Shown: positions 23,724 through 33,669, counted from the first letter of the stretch. The stretch: DNA of 44,665 nucleotides from JBCDJG01 sp038748065 (GCA_038748065.1 JBCDJG010000041.1:1-44665), one strand, 5' to 3'. Made by a program: numbers and translations. Notes: generated from the sequence alone by a model not told the origin.

Positions 23724-24793
23724 CCGCGCGCCAATAAGTCCCGCAAATCGATAATCGCCGCGTTCGCACGGCTGATGTAGGACGCCATGACCAGACTGTG
23801 GTTGGCAAACAGGCCAAAGCCACTGCCATTGAGAATCATCGGGCTCCATACCGTCGCCTGCGTCGCTTCCAGTTCGCGAATAATCTGCTGCAGGCTCACC
23901 ATGGCATTCTTGTCAATGAGCACCTCCGCGAAATCGACCTCCGCCGCCTTCAAGAAGTGAATCAGCGCCCAGGCAGTGCCGCGAGCTTCGAAAAATACGT
24001 CGTCAATTTCCAGCCACGGCGTACGCACTTCCAACTCCGAGGGCGCAGCCGTCGACTGGGTGGCCTGGGCTTCGCCAGCGAGATCCGTGTTCAGCCGCCG
24101 CTGCCCAACGCTCGCCGTCAGCCGCTGTGACAGGCTACCGAGGCGGGATTCCACGCTCTTCAACCAGGCGCCCAGGTTATCAGCGCGGGCGTAGAACTGG
24201 GCGTCGCTCTCTTCGACGCTGGTCAGTCGGGCCAGGTATGAGCGCGTGAACTCGCGCCCCTGGCGATACTCCGATTCCGATGAAGGAAGAATCCAGCTAT
24301 TCGAATCAAAGTTGAAGCGCGGCTCCGCTTCCGACAGATCCGGATCCTCCTTGGACTGCGACTGGGAGCGGCTGTGGATCTCACGCATCGCCCGCGCCAG
24401 ATCACGCACCTGCACAAGGACCCCGTACTCCCAGTTGGGAATATTATCCAGCCACAGGCCCGGGGGGAAACGATCGTTGTGCAGATAACCGCCGGGTTTC
24501 TCCAGCAGCGTGTCGACTACCGCAATCAGCGTGCCGGTTGTCACCGCGCCCGTCACCAGCGCGCTTGCCGCCGGGTTGGCGGCCTGGCTCTCGGCTAGGG
24601 CCCGCTCACGCACGTCGAAGACCTCTGGTGCCATACTCCAATAGAGCCCGACGAGAACCGCACCCAGCAGGTAGATCCCCAGCAACACCCCGACGATTCC
24701 CACCACGCGCCCAAAGGGCAGGTACTCGGCGCTGAAATCCATCACGCGATCAAGCCAGCTGAGCTGTCGCGTTGCCTTTGGCGTTTCGTTCAT
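23720..24793 (-). CDS. DUF2333 family membrane protein
   Basis: Function unknown. The 357-residue product has one transmembrane helix (about 30-52) and a large periplasmic part rich in helices, with coiled-coil-like stretches around residues 190-230. Phrases such as KPGGYLHNDRFPPGLWLDNIPNWEYGVLVQVRD are characteristic of the DUF2333 family. A GTG at 24802 is possible, but the ATG at 24793 has AGGA nine bases upstream. Its TAG shares the CTAG at 23720-23723 with the convergent pentapeptide gene. Confidence 0.88.
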   Translation of the reverse strand: MNETPKATRQLSWLDRVMDFSAEYLPFGRVVGIVGVLLGIYLLGAVLVGLYWSMAPEVFDVRERALAESQAANPAASALVTGAVTTGTLIAVVDTLLEKPGGYLHNDRFPPGLWLDNIPNWEYGVLVQVRDLARAMREIHSRSQSQSKEDPDLSEAEPRFNFDSNSWILPSSESEYRQGREFTRSYLARLTSVEESDAQFYARADNLGAWLKSVESRLGSLSQRLTASVGQRRLNTDLAGEAQATQSTAAPSELEVRTPWLEIDDVFFEARGTAWALIHFLKAAEVDFAEVLIDKNAMVSLQQIIRELEATQATVWSPMILNGSGFGLFANHSLVMASYISRANAAIIDLRDLLARG

Positions 24794-24835
24794 GGCAGTC
24801 ACTCCTGCACCAGGTAGGTCATGGGGGCTTGCAGG

Positions 24836-25261
24836 CTAAGGCGCCTGTTTCAGTACATCGGCACGGGTACATAGCGGAGTATCGCGCCCCTCCACTGTCA
24901 AACACAGCTCTACCGCCTCGCCCTCGGCAGGCATCCGCTCGAGGCGAAACAGCATCAGGTGCAAGCCGCCGGGGGCCAGGGCCACGCGCTCACCCGCAGG
25001 CACCTCCACGGCGGACACGCGCTGCATACGCATCATGCCCTCCACTTCAGTCATGGTGTGTATTTCAACGGCGCCGGCCAGGGGGCTCTCACCGCCCGTT
25101 ACCACCACAGCCTCCTCGCCCCGGTTGACCAGCTCCAGATAGCCGGCCGTGGTTTTACTGCTGGGTGGCAGGGCCCGAATCCAGGCCTGCTCCAGCGCGA
25201 GGTCTTGCGCCCGCAGCGCAGGCGCTGCTATCAGCAATAGCAGTACGACAAATTTACGCAA
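24836..25261 (-). CDS. PCu(A)C-type periplasmic copper chaperone
   Basis: Binds Cu(I) in the periplasm and helps to assemble the CuA or CuB site of cytochrome c oxidase. The 141-residue product has a signal peptide (MRKFVVLLLLIAAPALRAQ) and the H-x-M ... H-x-M copper pattern, IHTMTEVEGMMRM then GGLHLMLF. Two cysteines near the end (CLTV, CTRA) could form a disulfide. Start chosen: TTG at 25261, with GGAG seven bases upstream; the open frame continues upstream without a good signal. It is divergent from dsbD, so copper and disulfide handling are neighbours. Confidence 0.9.
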   Translation of the reverse strand: MRKFVVLLLLIAAPALRAQDLALEQAWIRALPPSSKTTAGYLELVNRGEEAVVVTGGESPLAGAVEIHTMTEVEGMMRMQRVSAVEVPAGERVALAPGGLHLMLFRLERMPAEGEAVELCLTVEGRDTPLCTRADVLKQAP

Positions 25262-25404
25262 GAAAATTCTCCAGCCTGGGAAACCAAAACGGCAAGCAGG
25301 CGTCCTATATGCACATCCCGGCGGGTCGCACCGGCGTTGGGCCCCGTACACGGCCCTGCTACAATCGGCCGCGCCCGCGGGGCACTGAGATTACAGGAGA
25401 CGGC

Positions 25405-27195
25405 ATGCGCCTCACAACCGCCATTGTACTACTACTGGCTTCCACGCTGGCAGCGGCGCAATTGCCAAGCACAGGCAGTTTTGACGACTTCGGGCCCCAG
25501 CCTGAGTTCCTGCCGGTAGAGGAGGCCTATCGCCTGGCCGTGCAACCCCAGGAGGATGGCAACATTCGCCTCTACTGGCAGATCGAGCCGGGCTATTACC
25601 TGTATCAGCATCGCTTCAAGTTTGGCTTCCAGGACACGGACGCGGCGCTCGAGCCGAGCTACCCCAAGGCTCTGGAGAAAACCGACGAATTCTTCGGTGA
25701 GGTCAAGGTTTACTACGACAGCGCCGACATCCTGCTGACACCGGGCGGCGAGGTGGGCCGGGTGCTCGAAGTGACCTCACAGGGCTGCGCCGATGCAGGC
25801 TTGTGCTACCCACCACACACGGAACGCTTCCAGCTCAACTTTGCGGCACTTGAGGCGACAGCCACCGACGACGCCGCGATGGCCGCTCAGCCCCCAGCCG
25901 GGGGAAGTGGACCGGCAGCGCCCAACCAGGCCGCACAGAGCGCTGGCGCGAGCAGCCTGGCGACTCTGCCCTATATGCTGCTGCTGGCCTTCCTTGGCGG
26001 GATTATCCTCAACCTCATGCCCTGCGTATTCCCCATACTCTCGCTCAAGGTCCTCAGTTTTACCGGCAGCAGCGATCACGACAGACACCTGCACGGCTGG
26101 CTCTATGCCGCGGGCGTAGTCAGCAGCTTCCTCGCCGTTGCGGCGGTACTTATCAGCCTGCAGCAGGCCGGCCAGGCAATTGGCTGGGGCTTCCAACTGC
26201 AGTCGCCGGGCTTTGTAATCGCCCTGGCCTACCTCTTTGTGGCCATGGGGCTGTCACTGTCAGGGCTTGTGGACTTCGGTGGCTCTCTGGCCAATACCGG
26301 CAGCGGACTGGCGGCGCGCGGCGGACTATCGGGCAGCTATTTTACCGGCGTATTAGCGGTTGTCGTAGCCAGCCCCTGCACGGCGCCTTTTATGGGCACC
26401 GCCCTGGGCTTTGCCATGACGCAACCGGCCTATGTGGCTCTAACGGTGTTTGCTGCTCTCGGCGCGGGTATGGCAGCGCCACTGCTGGCTCTGAGCTACA
26501 GCAGCACGCTGCGGCGCATTATGCCGGCACCCGGGCCGTGGATGGACACCCTGAAACAGCTGCTGGCCTTCCCGCTGTATGCCAGCGCTATCTGGCTGTT
26601 CTGGGTCGCTGGCCGGCAAACCGGCGTTAATACCATGGCCCTCGCCCTGTGCGGCGCACTGGCCCTGGCGCTGGGGCTGTGGCTGTGGCGCTACCAGGGC
26701 TGGAAACGCCTCGCCGCTGTAGCCTGTGTCGCCCTGGCCGTGAGCGCCGCGGGTTGGCGCGGCCTGGATAACGCGCCAGGCGCCCGCTACGCCGCCACGG
26801 GCGGGCACGTGCCCTGGTCAGAGCAAGAGCTGGCGCAACTCAGAGCCGCAGGCCAGCCGGTCTTCGTCGACGTGACCGCGGATTGGTGTATTACCTGCCT
26901 CGCCAACGAACAGGCCGTGCTCTTCACCGATGACATGCAGCGCGCCTTCGAGGCCCACGGCGTGACCTACATGGTGGCCGACTGGACAAGCTACGACGCC
27001 GATATTGCCGATTACCTGGCAGGCTACGGCCGCAATGGCATCCCCTTCTACGCCATGTACCCGGCAGATCAGTCCGGCGATGCGATTATCCTGCCGCAAT
27101 TACTCACTCGAGACACGGTTCTCAAGGCACTTGCAGCCGTTTCTGGCAAAAAAGCGCAATCTACGGGCGATTTAGCCGAGCTTGGCGAGTTTTAG
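25405..27195 (+). CDS. dsbD: Thiol:disulfide interchange protein DsbD
   Basis: Carries electrons from cytoplasmic thioredoxin across the inner membrane to periplasmic DsbC, DsbG and CcmG. The 596-residue protein has a signal peptide, then the alpha domain with C128 and C134, the membrane domain with C207 (MPCVFP) and C325 (SPCTAPF), and the C-terminal thioredoxin-like gamma domain with C495-I-T-C498. All six redox cysteines are present. The ATG at 25405 has AGGAG six bases upstream. E. coli DsbD has 565 residues. Confidence 0.96.
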   Translation: MRLTTAIVLLLASTLAAAQLPSTGSFDDFGPQPEFLPVEEAYRLAVQPQEDGNIRLYWQIEPGYYLYQHRFKFGFQDTDAALEPSYPKALEKTDEFFGEVKVYYDSADILLTPGGEVGRVLEVTSQGCADAGLCYPPHTERFQLNFAALEATATDDAAMAAQPPAGGSGPAAPNQAAQSAGASSLATLPYMLLLAFLGGIILNLMPCVFPILSLKVLSFTGSSDHDRHLHGWLYAAGVVSSFLAVAAVLISLQQAGQAIGWGFQLQSPGFVIALAYLFVAMGLSLSGLVDFGGSLANTGSGLAARGGLSGSYFTGVLAVVVASPCTAPFMGTALGFAMTQPAYVALTVFAALGAGMAAPLLALSYSSTLRRIMPAPGPWMDTLKQLLAFPLYASAIWLFWVAGRQTGVNTMALALCGALALALGLWLWRYQGWKRLAAVACVALAVSAAGWRGLDNAPGARYAATGGHVPWSEQELAQLRAAGQPVFVDVTADWCITCLANEQAVLFTDDMQRAFEAHGVTYMVADWTSYDADIADYLAGYGRNGIPFYAMYPADQSGDAIILPQLLTRDTVLKALAAVSGKKAQSTGDLAELGEF

Positions 27196-27393
27196 CGTCC
27201 TTTTCGCGCATCTTCCAAAAACTGGACGAAAACCACCCGTAGATCGCGCATTTTCTTAAAAACTGCAAATTTGCGCCAATATGGCAGCCATCGGTCGCTA
27301 AATTCGGCAAAATCACAAAGCTCTGGACACCTCGCACTTTTTGTACGACACTTACCCGCAATTTGCAGCCACGATCCACGGGAGATCCTGGGC

Positions 27394-27840
27394 ATGGCCA
27401 CCATCTTAGTGCTGCACGGCCCCAACCTGAACCTGCTCGGCGAGCGCGAGCCCGAGGTTTACGGCAGCACCACGCTCGCCGACATCAACCAGCGCCTGGA
27501 AGACCAGGCAATCGCTCGCGGCCATCACCTGCTCAGCATGCAAAGTAACGCCGAGTACGAATTGATAGAGCGCATCCAGGACGCCCGCCATGAAGGGGTC
27601 AACTTCATTCTGCTAAACCCAGCGGCCTTCACCCATACCAGCATCGCCCTGCGCGATGCCCTGCTGGCCGTGGCGATACCCTTCATCGAGGTGCACCTGT
27701 CAAACGTGCACGCGCGGGAGGAGTTTCGCCGCCACTCCTGGTTCAGTGACATCGCCCAGGGCCTGATTTGTGGGCTCGGCGCCCAGGGCTACGATTTCGC
27801 GTTGCAGGCTGCCATGGACAGCCTCGACACTCCTGCCTGA
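27394..27840 (+). CDS. aroQ: 3-dehydroquinate dehydratase, type II
   Basis: Converts 3-dehydroquinate to 3-dehydroshikimate in the shikimate pathway. The 148-residue product starts with LVLHGPNLNLLGEREPEVYG, which holds the catalytic tyrosine, and contains the conserved HLSNVHAREEFR loop with the active-site histidine. The start is the ATG after GGGAG. The 198 bp between dsbD and this gene are AT-rich in parts but show no convincing promoter. It stands ahead of accB, as in Pseudomonas and E. coli. Confidence 0.96.
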   Translation: MATILVLHGPNLNLLGEREPEVYGSTTLADINQRLEDQAIARGHHLLSMQSNAEYELIERIQDARHEGVNFILLNPAAFTHTSIALRDALLAVAIPFIEVHLSNVHAREEFRRHSWFSDIAQGLICGLGAQGYDFALQAAMDSLDTPA

Positions 27841-27879
27841 TTCAGGCATCGCTACTTTCGCCAAGAGAGAGACTTCACC

Positions 27880-28353
27880 ATGGATATCCGCAAGGTCAAG
27901 AAACTGATCGAATTGCTGGAAGAGTCAAACATCGACGAGATCGAGATCAAGGAAGGCGAAGAGTCTGTGCGCATCAGTCGCAACAGCGCACAGACAGTGA
28001 TTTCCAGCCCGGCGGCCTACGCCGCGCCCCTGGTAGCACCACCGCCGCCGCCCGCGGCACCGGCGGCCGCCGCACCGGAGGCAGAACCCGCCGCCGAGGC
28101 GCCCGCAGCGGTGAGCACCGGCCATACGGTCAAGTCACCTATGGTCGGCACCTTTTATCGCTCGCCCTCCCCCAGCGCCGCGCCCTTTGTAGAAGTCGGC
28201 CAGACGGTGAAGGTGGGTGAAGTCATCTGCATCGTTGAGGCGATGAAGATGATGAACCAGATCGAGGCAGACAAGGCCGGCACCATCGAGGCCATTCACG
28301 CGGAAAACGGTGAACCGGTTGAGTTCGACCAGCCCCTGGTGTCGATTGTTTAG
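27880..28353 (+). CDS. accB: Biotin carboxyl carrier protein of acetyl-CoA carboxylase
   Basis: Carries the biotin that shuttles CO2 between carboxylase and transferase in fatty acid synthesis. The 157-residue product has the N-terminal MDIRKVKKLIELLEE helix, an Ala/Pro-rich hinge (about 45-80) and a biotinyl domain with EAMKMMN, biotinylated at K123. 39 bp after aroQ and 41 bp before accC. Confidence 0.97.
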   Translation: MDIRKVKKLIELLEESNIDEIEIKEGEESVRISRNSAQTVISSPAAYAAPLVAPPPPPAAPAAAAPEAEPAAEAPAAVSTGHTVKSPMVGTFYRSPSPSAAPFVEVGQTVKVGEVICIVEAMKMMNQIEADKAGTIEAIHAENGEPVEFDQPLVSIV

Positions 28354-28394
28354 TTGCGCACCCGTCACCGGCGACTGCCATCGAGGATTCAACC

Positions 28395-29741
28395 ATGGCC
28401 CTGGTTAAAAAAGTACTGATTGCGAACCGCGGGGAAATCGCCCTGCGCATCCTGCGCGCCTGTAAGGCACTGGATATTAAAACTGTCGCCGTGCACTCCA
28501 TGCCGGACCGCGAGCTGATGCACGTAAGGCTCGCAGACGAGGCAGTCTGTATCGGGCCGGCAGCTTCGAGCGAGAGCTACCTCAACGTTCCGGCCATCAT
28601 CAGTGCTGCAGAGGTCACCAACGCCGAAGCCGTGCACCCAGGCTATGGCTTTCTCGCCGAGAACGCCGACTTTGCCGAGCAGGTTGAGAAGAGCGGCTTC
28701 ACCTTCATTGGCCCAACCGCGGATACCATCCGCTTGATGGGCGACAAGGTCTCCGCCATCGACGCGATGAAAAAGGCGGGTGTGCCCACGGTGCCAGGCT
28801 CTGACGGACCACTGACCGAGGACGATGATCGCACCCTGGAGATTGCGCGCCGTATCGGTTACCCGGTGATTGTGAAAGCCGCGGCAGGCGGCGGTGGCCG
28901 CGGTATGCGCGTGGTTCACAACGAGGCCGCCCTGCTGAATTCTGTGCAGGTAACGCAGGCCGAGGCAGCTGCGGCCTTCGGCTCCGACGTGGTCTACCTG
29001 GAAAAATTCCTGCAAAAGCCCCGCCACGTCGAGATTCAGGTCATTGCCGACGGCCAGGGCAACGCGGTGCACCTGGGCGATCGCGACTGCTCCTTGCAGC
29101 GACGTCACCAGAAGGTCCTGGAGGAGGCACCTGCGCCGGGTATCGAAGACCATCTGCGGGAACAGGTTGCCGAAGCCTGCGTCAGCGCCTGTATCGAGAT
29201 TGGTTACCGCGGCGCGGGCACCTTTGAATTTCTCTACGAGGACGGTGGCTTTTACTTCATCGAAATGAACACACGGGTGCAGGTAGAACATCCCGTCACC
29301 GAGATGATCACCGGTATCGACATCGTGAAAGAGCAGATTCGCATTGCCAGCGGCATGCCCCTGTCTTTCGCCCAGGAGGATGTCAGCTTCACAGGCCATG
29401 CCTTCGAGTGCCGCATCAATGCCGAAGATCCGCAGAACTTCCTGCCTTCACCCGGTAAGGTCACGACTTTTCACGCACCCGGGGGCCTCGGCATCCGGGT
29501 GGATTCCCACCTTTACGATGGCTACACCGTGCCACCCTTCTACGACTCACTGATCGCCAAGGTCATCAGCTTCGGCGAGAGCCGCGAGGTAGCGCTGGCC
29601 CGCATGCGGCAGGCGCTGGATGAACTGATCGTGGAAGGCATCCGCACCAATACGCCACTGCACCGCGAGCTGGTGCTTGACCGCGCGTTCGCGGAAGGCG
29701 GCGTCAGCATTCACTACCTCGAGAGCAAGCTCGAAGACTAG
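28395..29741 (+). CDS. accC: Biotin carboxylase subunit of acetyl-CoA carboxylase
   Basis: ATP-dependent carboxylation of biotin on AccB. The 448-residue protein has the N-terminal ANRGEIALRILRACK, the ATP-grasp glycine loop AAGGGGRGMRVV, and the catalytic region EMNTRVQVEHPVTE. Length matches E. coli AccC (449). A large open frame on the opposite strand (28389-29399) is a codon-bias shadow. Confidence 0.98.
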   Translation: MALVKKVLIANRGEIALRILRACKALDIKTVAVHSMPDRELMHVRLADEAVCIGPAASSESYLNVPAIISAAEVTNAEAVHPGYGFLAENADFAEQVEKSGFTFIGPTADTIRLMGDKVSAIDAMKKAGVPTVPGSDGPLTEDDDRTLEIARRIGYPVIVKAAAGGGGRGMRVVHNEAALLNSVQVTQAEAAAAFGSDVVYLEKFLQKPRHVEIQVIADGQGNAVHLGDRDCSLQRRHQKVLEEAPAPGIEDHLREQVAEACVSACIEIGYRGAGTFEFLYEDGGFYFIEMNTRVQVEHPVTEMITGIDIVKEQIRIASGMPLSFAQEDVSFTGHAFECRINAEDPQNFLPSPGKVTTFHAPGGLGIRVDSHLYDGYTVPPFYDSLIAKVISFGESREVALARMRQALDELIVEGIRTNTPLHRELVLDRAFAEGGVSIHYLESKLED

Positions 29742-29753
29742 CGGAGCTCCGCT

Positions 29754-30674
29754 GTGACCTGGCTGCAGCTACGCCTGGATACCCAACCGGAAGACGTCTC
29801 GTTACTGGAAGACCTGATGCTCGCCAGCGGCTGCGTGGCCGTGACGCTGGAAGACAACGCCGACCAACCGGTGCTGGAGCCGGGCGTGGGCGAGACGCCA
29901 CTGTGGCAGCATACCCGTTTGACAGGACTGTATGCGGCAGACGCCGATATGGATGCTGTACTGGCAACGTTTCCCGATGATTTGCTGACGAGGGCCGCGG
30001 CCCGCGTAGAGATTCTTGAAGACAAGGATTGGGAACGGGAGTGGATGCAGCACTACCAGCCGATGCGCTTTGGCAGCCGGCTCTGGGTTTGCCCGAGCTG
30101 GCAGGAGCCGCCAGAACCCGGGGCGATCAATCTCCTGCTCGACCCGGGGCTGGCCTTTGGTACCGGCACTCACCCCACCACGGCGCTGTGCCTGGAGCAG
30201 CTCGATGGTATCGATATGACAGCCCCGGACAATGGGCCGCAGGTTGTCGACTACGGCTGCGGTTCGGGCATCCTCGCAGTCGCCGCCCTGAAACTTGGCG
30301 CATCACGCGCACTCGGCATCGACAATGACCCTCAGGCGCTGGTGGCCAGCCGCGACAACGCCGAGCGTAACGGCATCGACCCGGCGCGCTTAGAGCTAGC
30401 GCTCCCTGGCGCTGCTGACGAACAGGCCTGGGTGGGCCAGGCCGATATCGTGGTGGCGAATATCCTTGCCGGCCCCTTGCTGCAGCTCTCCGACACGCTG
30501 CTCACCCTGATGCGCCCCGGCGCCACACTGCTGATGGCGGGCCTGTTGCAAAGCCAGGCGCAGGGCCTGATCGCGCACTACCAACCTCACATCAAACTAG
30601 CCGTCGCGTCGGAACGCGAGGGCTGGGTCTGCCTCCGAGGCAGGCTGTCGGAAAATCAAGGGGCGACTGCCTAA
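29754..30674 (+). CDS. prmA: Ribosomal protein L11 methyltransferase
   Basis: Trimethylates L11 with S-adenosylmethionine. The 306-residue product has the N-terminal substrate domain and the methyltransferase motif VVDYGCGSGILAVAALKLGA, with DPGLAFGTGTHPTT ahead of it and DIVVANILAGPL (the NPPF-like motif) after it. Start is GTG at 29754, with CGGAG before it, 12 bp after accC, so it shares the acc operon. Confidence 0.96.
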   Translation: MTWLQLRLDTQPEDVSLLEDLMLASGCVAVTLEDNADQPVLEPGVGETPLWQHTRLTGLYAADADMDAVLATFPDDLLTRAAARVEILEDKDWEREWMQHYQPMRFGSRLWVCPSWQEPPEPGAINLLLDPGLAFGTGTHPTTALCLEQLDGIDMTAPDNGPQVVDYGCGSGILAVAALKLGASRALGIDNDPQALVASRDNAERNGIDPARLELALPGAADEQAWVGQADIVVANILAGPLLQLSDTLLTLMRPGATLLMAGLLQSQAQGLIAHYQPHIKLAVASEREGWVCLRGRLSENQGATA

Positions 30675-30720
30675 AGATTGATACAGTCCTATAAAGTTGA
30701 CGGTTTTTTAGCCAGAACGC

Positions 30721-30749
30721 TTTTTTCGCCAAGCACCCTCAAGTATGAT
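30721..30749 (+). promoter_or_regulatory. Candidate dusB-fis promoter
   Basis: TATGAT (30744-30749) follows a run of T (30721-30726) at 17 bp and is followed by GTCGCC, a GC-rich discriminator like those of growth-rate-controlled promoters. In E. coli the dusB-fis operon is strongly growth-rate regulated. The -35 is poor. A TTGACG at 30697-30702 has no -10 at the right distance. Confidence 0.4.
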
Positions 30750-30788
30750 GTCGCCTCTTTTTCAGGCGCATAAATCCAGACTCTTTGC

Positions 30789-31772
30789 ATGCTGCAGATC
30801 GGCCCTTACAAGCTAGCCAATCGCGTCGCCCTGGCGCCGATGGCGGGCATTACCGATCTGCCTTTTCGCCGGCTCTGCGCCCGCTATGGCGCAGGCCTGG
30901 TCGTATCGGAGATGATCGCCAGCCGGCCAGAGCTTCGCCAATCACGCAAGACGCTGCTGCGCTCGGTGCATGATCACGAAGTCGAACCACGCTCTGTGCA
31001 GATCGCAGGCAGCGAGCCCGACATGATGGCCGAAGCCGCGCGCTACAACGTAGAACGCGGCGCCCAGATCATTGACATCAACATGGGCTGCCCCGCGAAA
31101 AAAGTCTGCCGCAAGGCGGCGGGTTCGGCGCTACTGGCAGACGAAGACCTGGTTGCCGCTATCCTCGGTGCGGTAGTGGCCGCCGTTGACGTGCCAGTGA
31201 CACTGAAATTTCGCACAGGCGTGAACCCCGAACAGCGCAACGGCGTGCGCATCGCAACCATTGCTGAGGACGCCGGCATCGCCGCCCTCGCCGTACACGG
31301 ACGCACGCGCGCCTGCGCCTTCAGGGGCGCCGCCGAGTACGACACAATCGCCGAAATCGTGGATGCGGTTGCGATCCCGGTTTATGCCAACGGCGATATA
31401 GACACACCGCACAAAGCCGCCCGCGTTCGCACACAAACCAGCGCCGCCGGCATCATGATCGGCCGCGCGGCCCAGGGCCGGCCGTGGCTGTGTGGGCAGA
31501 TCGCAGCGCGGCTGGCAGGGCGCCCGGTACCGGCCGACCCCAGCCCGGCTGAACAGCGCGCACTGCTGGCCGAACACCTGGGCGCATTGCACGATTTTTA
31601 CGGCGAATTCATGGGCCTGCGCATTGCCCGCAAGCACGTTGGCTGGTACGTCGAGAGACTGGCCAACGGCAAAGCACTGCGGCAGGCCTTCAACCGCATC
31701 GACGATGCCGAACAGCAACGTTTATTCATACAGCAGCAGCCGCTTTTTGAGGCTAAGGAACTAGCAGCATGA
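30789..31772 (+). CDS. dusB: tRNA-dihydrouridine synthase B
   Basis: Flavoenzyme that reduces uridine in the tRNA D-loop. The 327-residue protein has the N-terminal APMAGITDLPFRRLC flavin motif and the catalytic cysteine in NMGCPAKKVCRKAAGSAL. Its second half holds the conserved VHGRTRACAF and PVYANGDI. Overlaps fis by 4 bp (ATGA), so Fis translation depends on it, as in enterobacteria. Confidence 0.96.
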   Translation: MLQIGPYKLANRVALAPMAGITDLPFRRLCARYGAGLVVSEMIASRPELRQSRKTLLRSVHDHEVEPRSVQIAGSEPDMMAEAARYNVERGAQIIDINMGCPAKKVCRKAAGSALLADEDLVAAILGAVVAAVDVPVTLKFRTGVNPEQRNGVRIATIAEDAGIAALAVHGRTRACAFRGAAEYDTIAEIVDAVAIPVYANGDIDTPHKAARVRTQTSAAGIMIGRAAQGRPWLCGQIAARLAGRPVPADPSPAEQRALLAEHLGALHDFYGEFMGLRIARKHVGWYVERLANGKALRQAFNRIDDAEQQRLFIQQQPLFEAKELAA

Positions 31773-32092
31773 GCAGGATGGAAGCCATCCCAACCCACAC
31801 AGAACTTGACACACCAGAAAGCGCAAACGACGACAATGCCCAGGCCACCAGCCTGCGCAACGCGGTGACCCAATCCGTGCGCGCCTACCTCGATGAACTC
31901 GACGGCCAGCTGTCGACCGACGTTTACCAGATGGTTCTGGCAGAGGTGGAAGCACCCCTGCTGGAAGAAATCATGGCCTACACACGCAACAACCAGACCA
32001 AGGCCTCAATCATGCTGGGCCTCAATCGCGGCACCCTGCGTAAGAAGCTCAAGCAGTACAACCTCATCACGCCCGGCAAATCGCGGGGCTGA
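31769..32092 (+). CDS. fis: DNA-binding protein Fis
   Basis: Nucleoid protein that bends DNA and activates rRNA promoters. The 107-residue product has the conserved C-terminal half: the dimer helices (VYQMVLAEVEAPLLEEIM) and the helix-turn-helix NNQTKASIMLGLNRGTLRKKLKQY. The N-terminal 25 residues are not conserved. Starts inside the dusB stop. It may act on the rrn promoters at the left end of this window, though no Fis site was proven there. Confidence 0.96.
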   Translation: MSRMEAIPTHTELDTPESANDDNAQATSLRNAVTQSVRAYLDELDGQLSTDVYQMVLAEVEAPLLEEIMAYTRNNQTKASIMLGLNRGTLRKKLKQYNLITPGKSRG

Positions 32093-32094
32093 AC

Positions 32095-33669
32095 ATGAGC
32101 GATACCGACCTCGTTACGGTACGCCGCGCGCTGATCAGCGTTTCGGACAAGTCAGGCATCGTCGACTTCGCCAGCGCATTGAGCGAGTTCGGCGTGCAAC
32201 TGTTGTCTACCGGTGGCACCTTCCGCCTGCTTAAGGAGAACGGCCTCGCGGTGACCGAGGTCTCTGAATACACCGGCTTCCCGGAAATGATGGACGGCCG
32301 CGTAAAAACCCTGCACCCGAAAGTGCACGGCGGCATACTCGGCCGGCGCGGCCAGGACGATGACGTCATGGCCGCCCATGGCATCGACGCCATCGACATG
32401 GTGGTGGTCAATCTTTACCCCTTTGAGGCAACCGTGGCAAAACCGGACTGCAGCCTTGAGGACGCCATCGAGAATATTGATATCGGCGGCCCGACCATGG
32501 TGCGGGCGGCGGCCAAGAATCATCGCTTCGTCAACATCGTGGTCAACGCCCCCGATTACGGCGCCATCATCGACGAGATGCGCGCCAATGGTGGTGCAAC
32601 GAGCCTGGCCACGCGCTTCGATCTGGCGATCAAGGCCTATGAGCATACCGCGGCCTACGACGGCGCCATCGCCAACCACTTCGGCAAGCGTGTGCCCGGC
32701 GGCTCGGAGGATTTCCCACGCACCTTCAATACACAGTTCAACAAGGCGCAGGAAATGCGCTACGGCGAGAATCCGCATCAGAAGGCCGCGTTCTATGTTG
32801 AAGCTCGCCCCGCGGAGGCCGGCATAGCCACGGCCCAGCAGGTGCAGGGCAAGGCGCTGTCCTACAACAACGTGGCGGATACCGATGCCGCCCTCGAGTG
32901 CGTAAAGCAGTTTGATGAAGCTGCCTGCGTGATCGTTAAACACGCCAACCCCTGCGGTGTCGCCGTCGCCGGCACTATTGGCGAGGCCTACGACCTCGCC
33001 TTCGCAACGGATACCGAGTCAGCCGTTGGCGGCATCATCGCCTTCAACCGTGAGCTGGATGCGACCACCGCCAGCGCCATCGTTGAGCGGCAGTTCGTTG
33101 AAGTCATAATCGCGCCGAGCGTCAGCGACGCAGCCGTGGCAGCCGTGGCCGAGAAAAAGAACGTTCGGCTGCTCACCTGTGGTGAGTGGCAAGCGCCGGG
33201 CGCCGCCTTCGATTACAAGCGGGTCAACGGCGGCCTGTTGGTGCAGGACCGCGACCTCGGCATGGTCGCCGCCGCGGATCTGACCGTGGTGACTAAGGTT
33301 CAGCCCACCGAGCAACAGATGCAGGACCTGCTGTTCGCCTGGAAGGTCGCCAAGTTTGTGAAATCCAACGCCATTATCTATGCCAGCCAGGGCCAGACGG
33401 TGGGTGTAGGCGCCGGCCAGATGTCGCGGGTGAATTCAGCCCGCATCGCCGCCATCAAAGCGGAGCATGCGGGCCTTTCGGTACCGGGCTCCGTTATGGC
33501 CTCTGATGCCTTCTTCCCCTTCCGTGACGGTATCGATGCCGCCGGTGAGCGCGGCATCGCCGCCGTTATCCAACCGGGCGGCTCGATTCGTGACGAAGAA
33601 GTTATTGCCGCCGCCGACGAGCATGGCATGGCGATGGTGTTTACGGGGATGCGGCACTTTAGGCACTAG
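32095..33669 (+). CDS. purH: Bifunctional AICAR transformylase/IMP cyclohydrolase
   Basis: Last two steps of purine synthesis. The 524-residue protein has the MGS-like IMP cyclohydrolase domain at the N-terminus (ALISVSDKSGI, STGGTFRLL, MDGRVKTLHPKVHGGIL). The transformylase domain follows, with its catalytic lysine-histidine pair in KHANPCGVA. Starts 2 bp after fis and is followed 7 bp later by purD. Confidence 0.98.
   Translation: MSDTDLVTVRRALISVSDKSGIVDFASALSEFGVQLLSTGGTFRLLKENGLAVTEVSEYTGFPEMMDGRVKTLHPKVHGGILGRRGQDDDVMAAHGIDAIDMVVVNLYPFEATVAKPDCSLEDAIENIDIGGPTMVRAAAKNHRFVNIVVNAPDYGAIIDEMRANGGATSLATRFDLAIKAYEHTAAYDGAIANHFGKRVPGGSEDFPRTFNTQFNKAQEMRYGENPHQKAAFYVEARPAEAGIATAQQVQGKALSYNNVADTDAALECVKQFDEAACVIVKHANPCGVAVAGTIGEAYDLAFATDTESAVGGIIAFNRELDATTASAIVERQFVEVIIAPSVSDAAVAAVAEKKNVRLLTCGEWQAPGAAFDYKRVNGGLLVQDRDLGMVAAADLTVVTKVQPTEQQMQDLLFAWKVAKFVKSNAIIYASQGQTVGVGAGQMSRVNSARIAAIKAEHAGLSVPGSVMASDAFFPFRDGIDAAGERGIAAVIQPGGSIRDEEVIAAADEHGMAMVFTGMRHFRH

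Noticed and set aside
28389..29399. 336-codon open frame on the minus strand opposite accC
   Set aside because: accC is certain on the plus strand, and GC-rich codon bias leaves the opposite frame open; the translated product has no recognisable domain or start signal.
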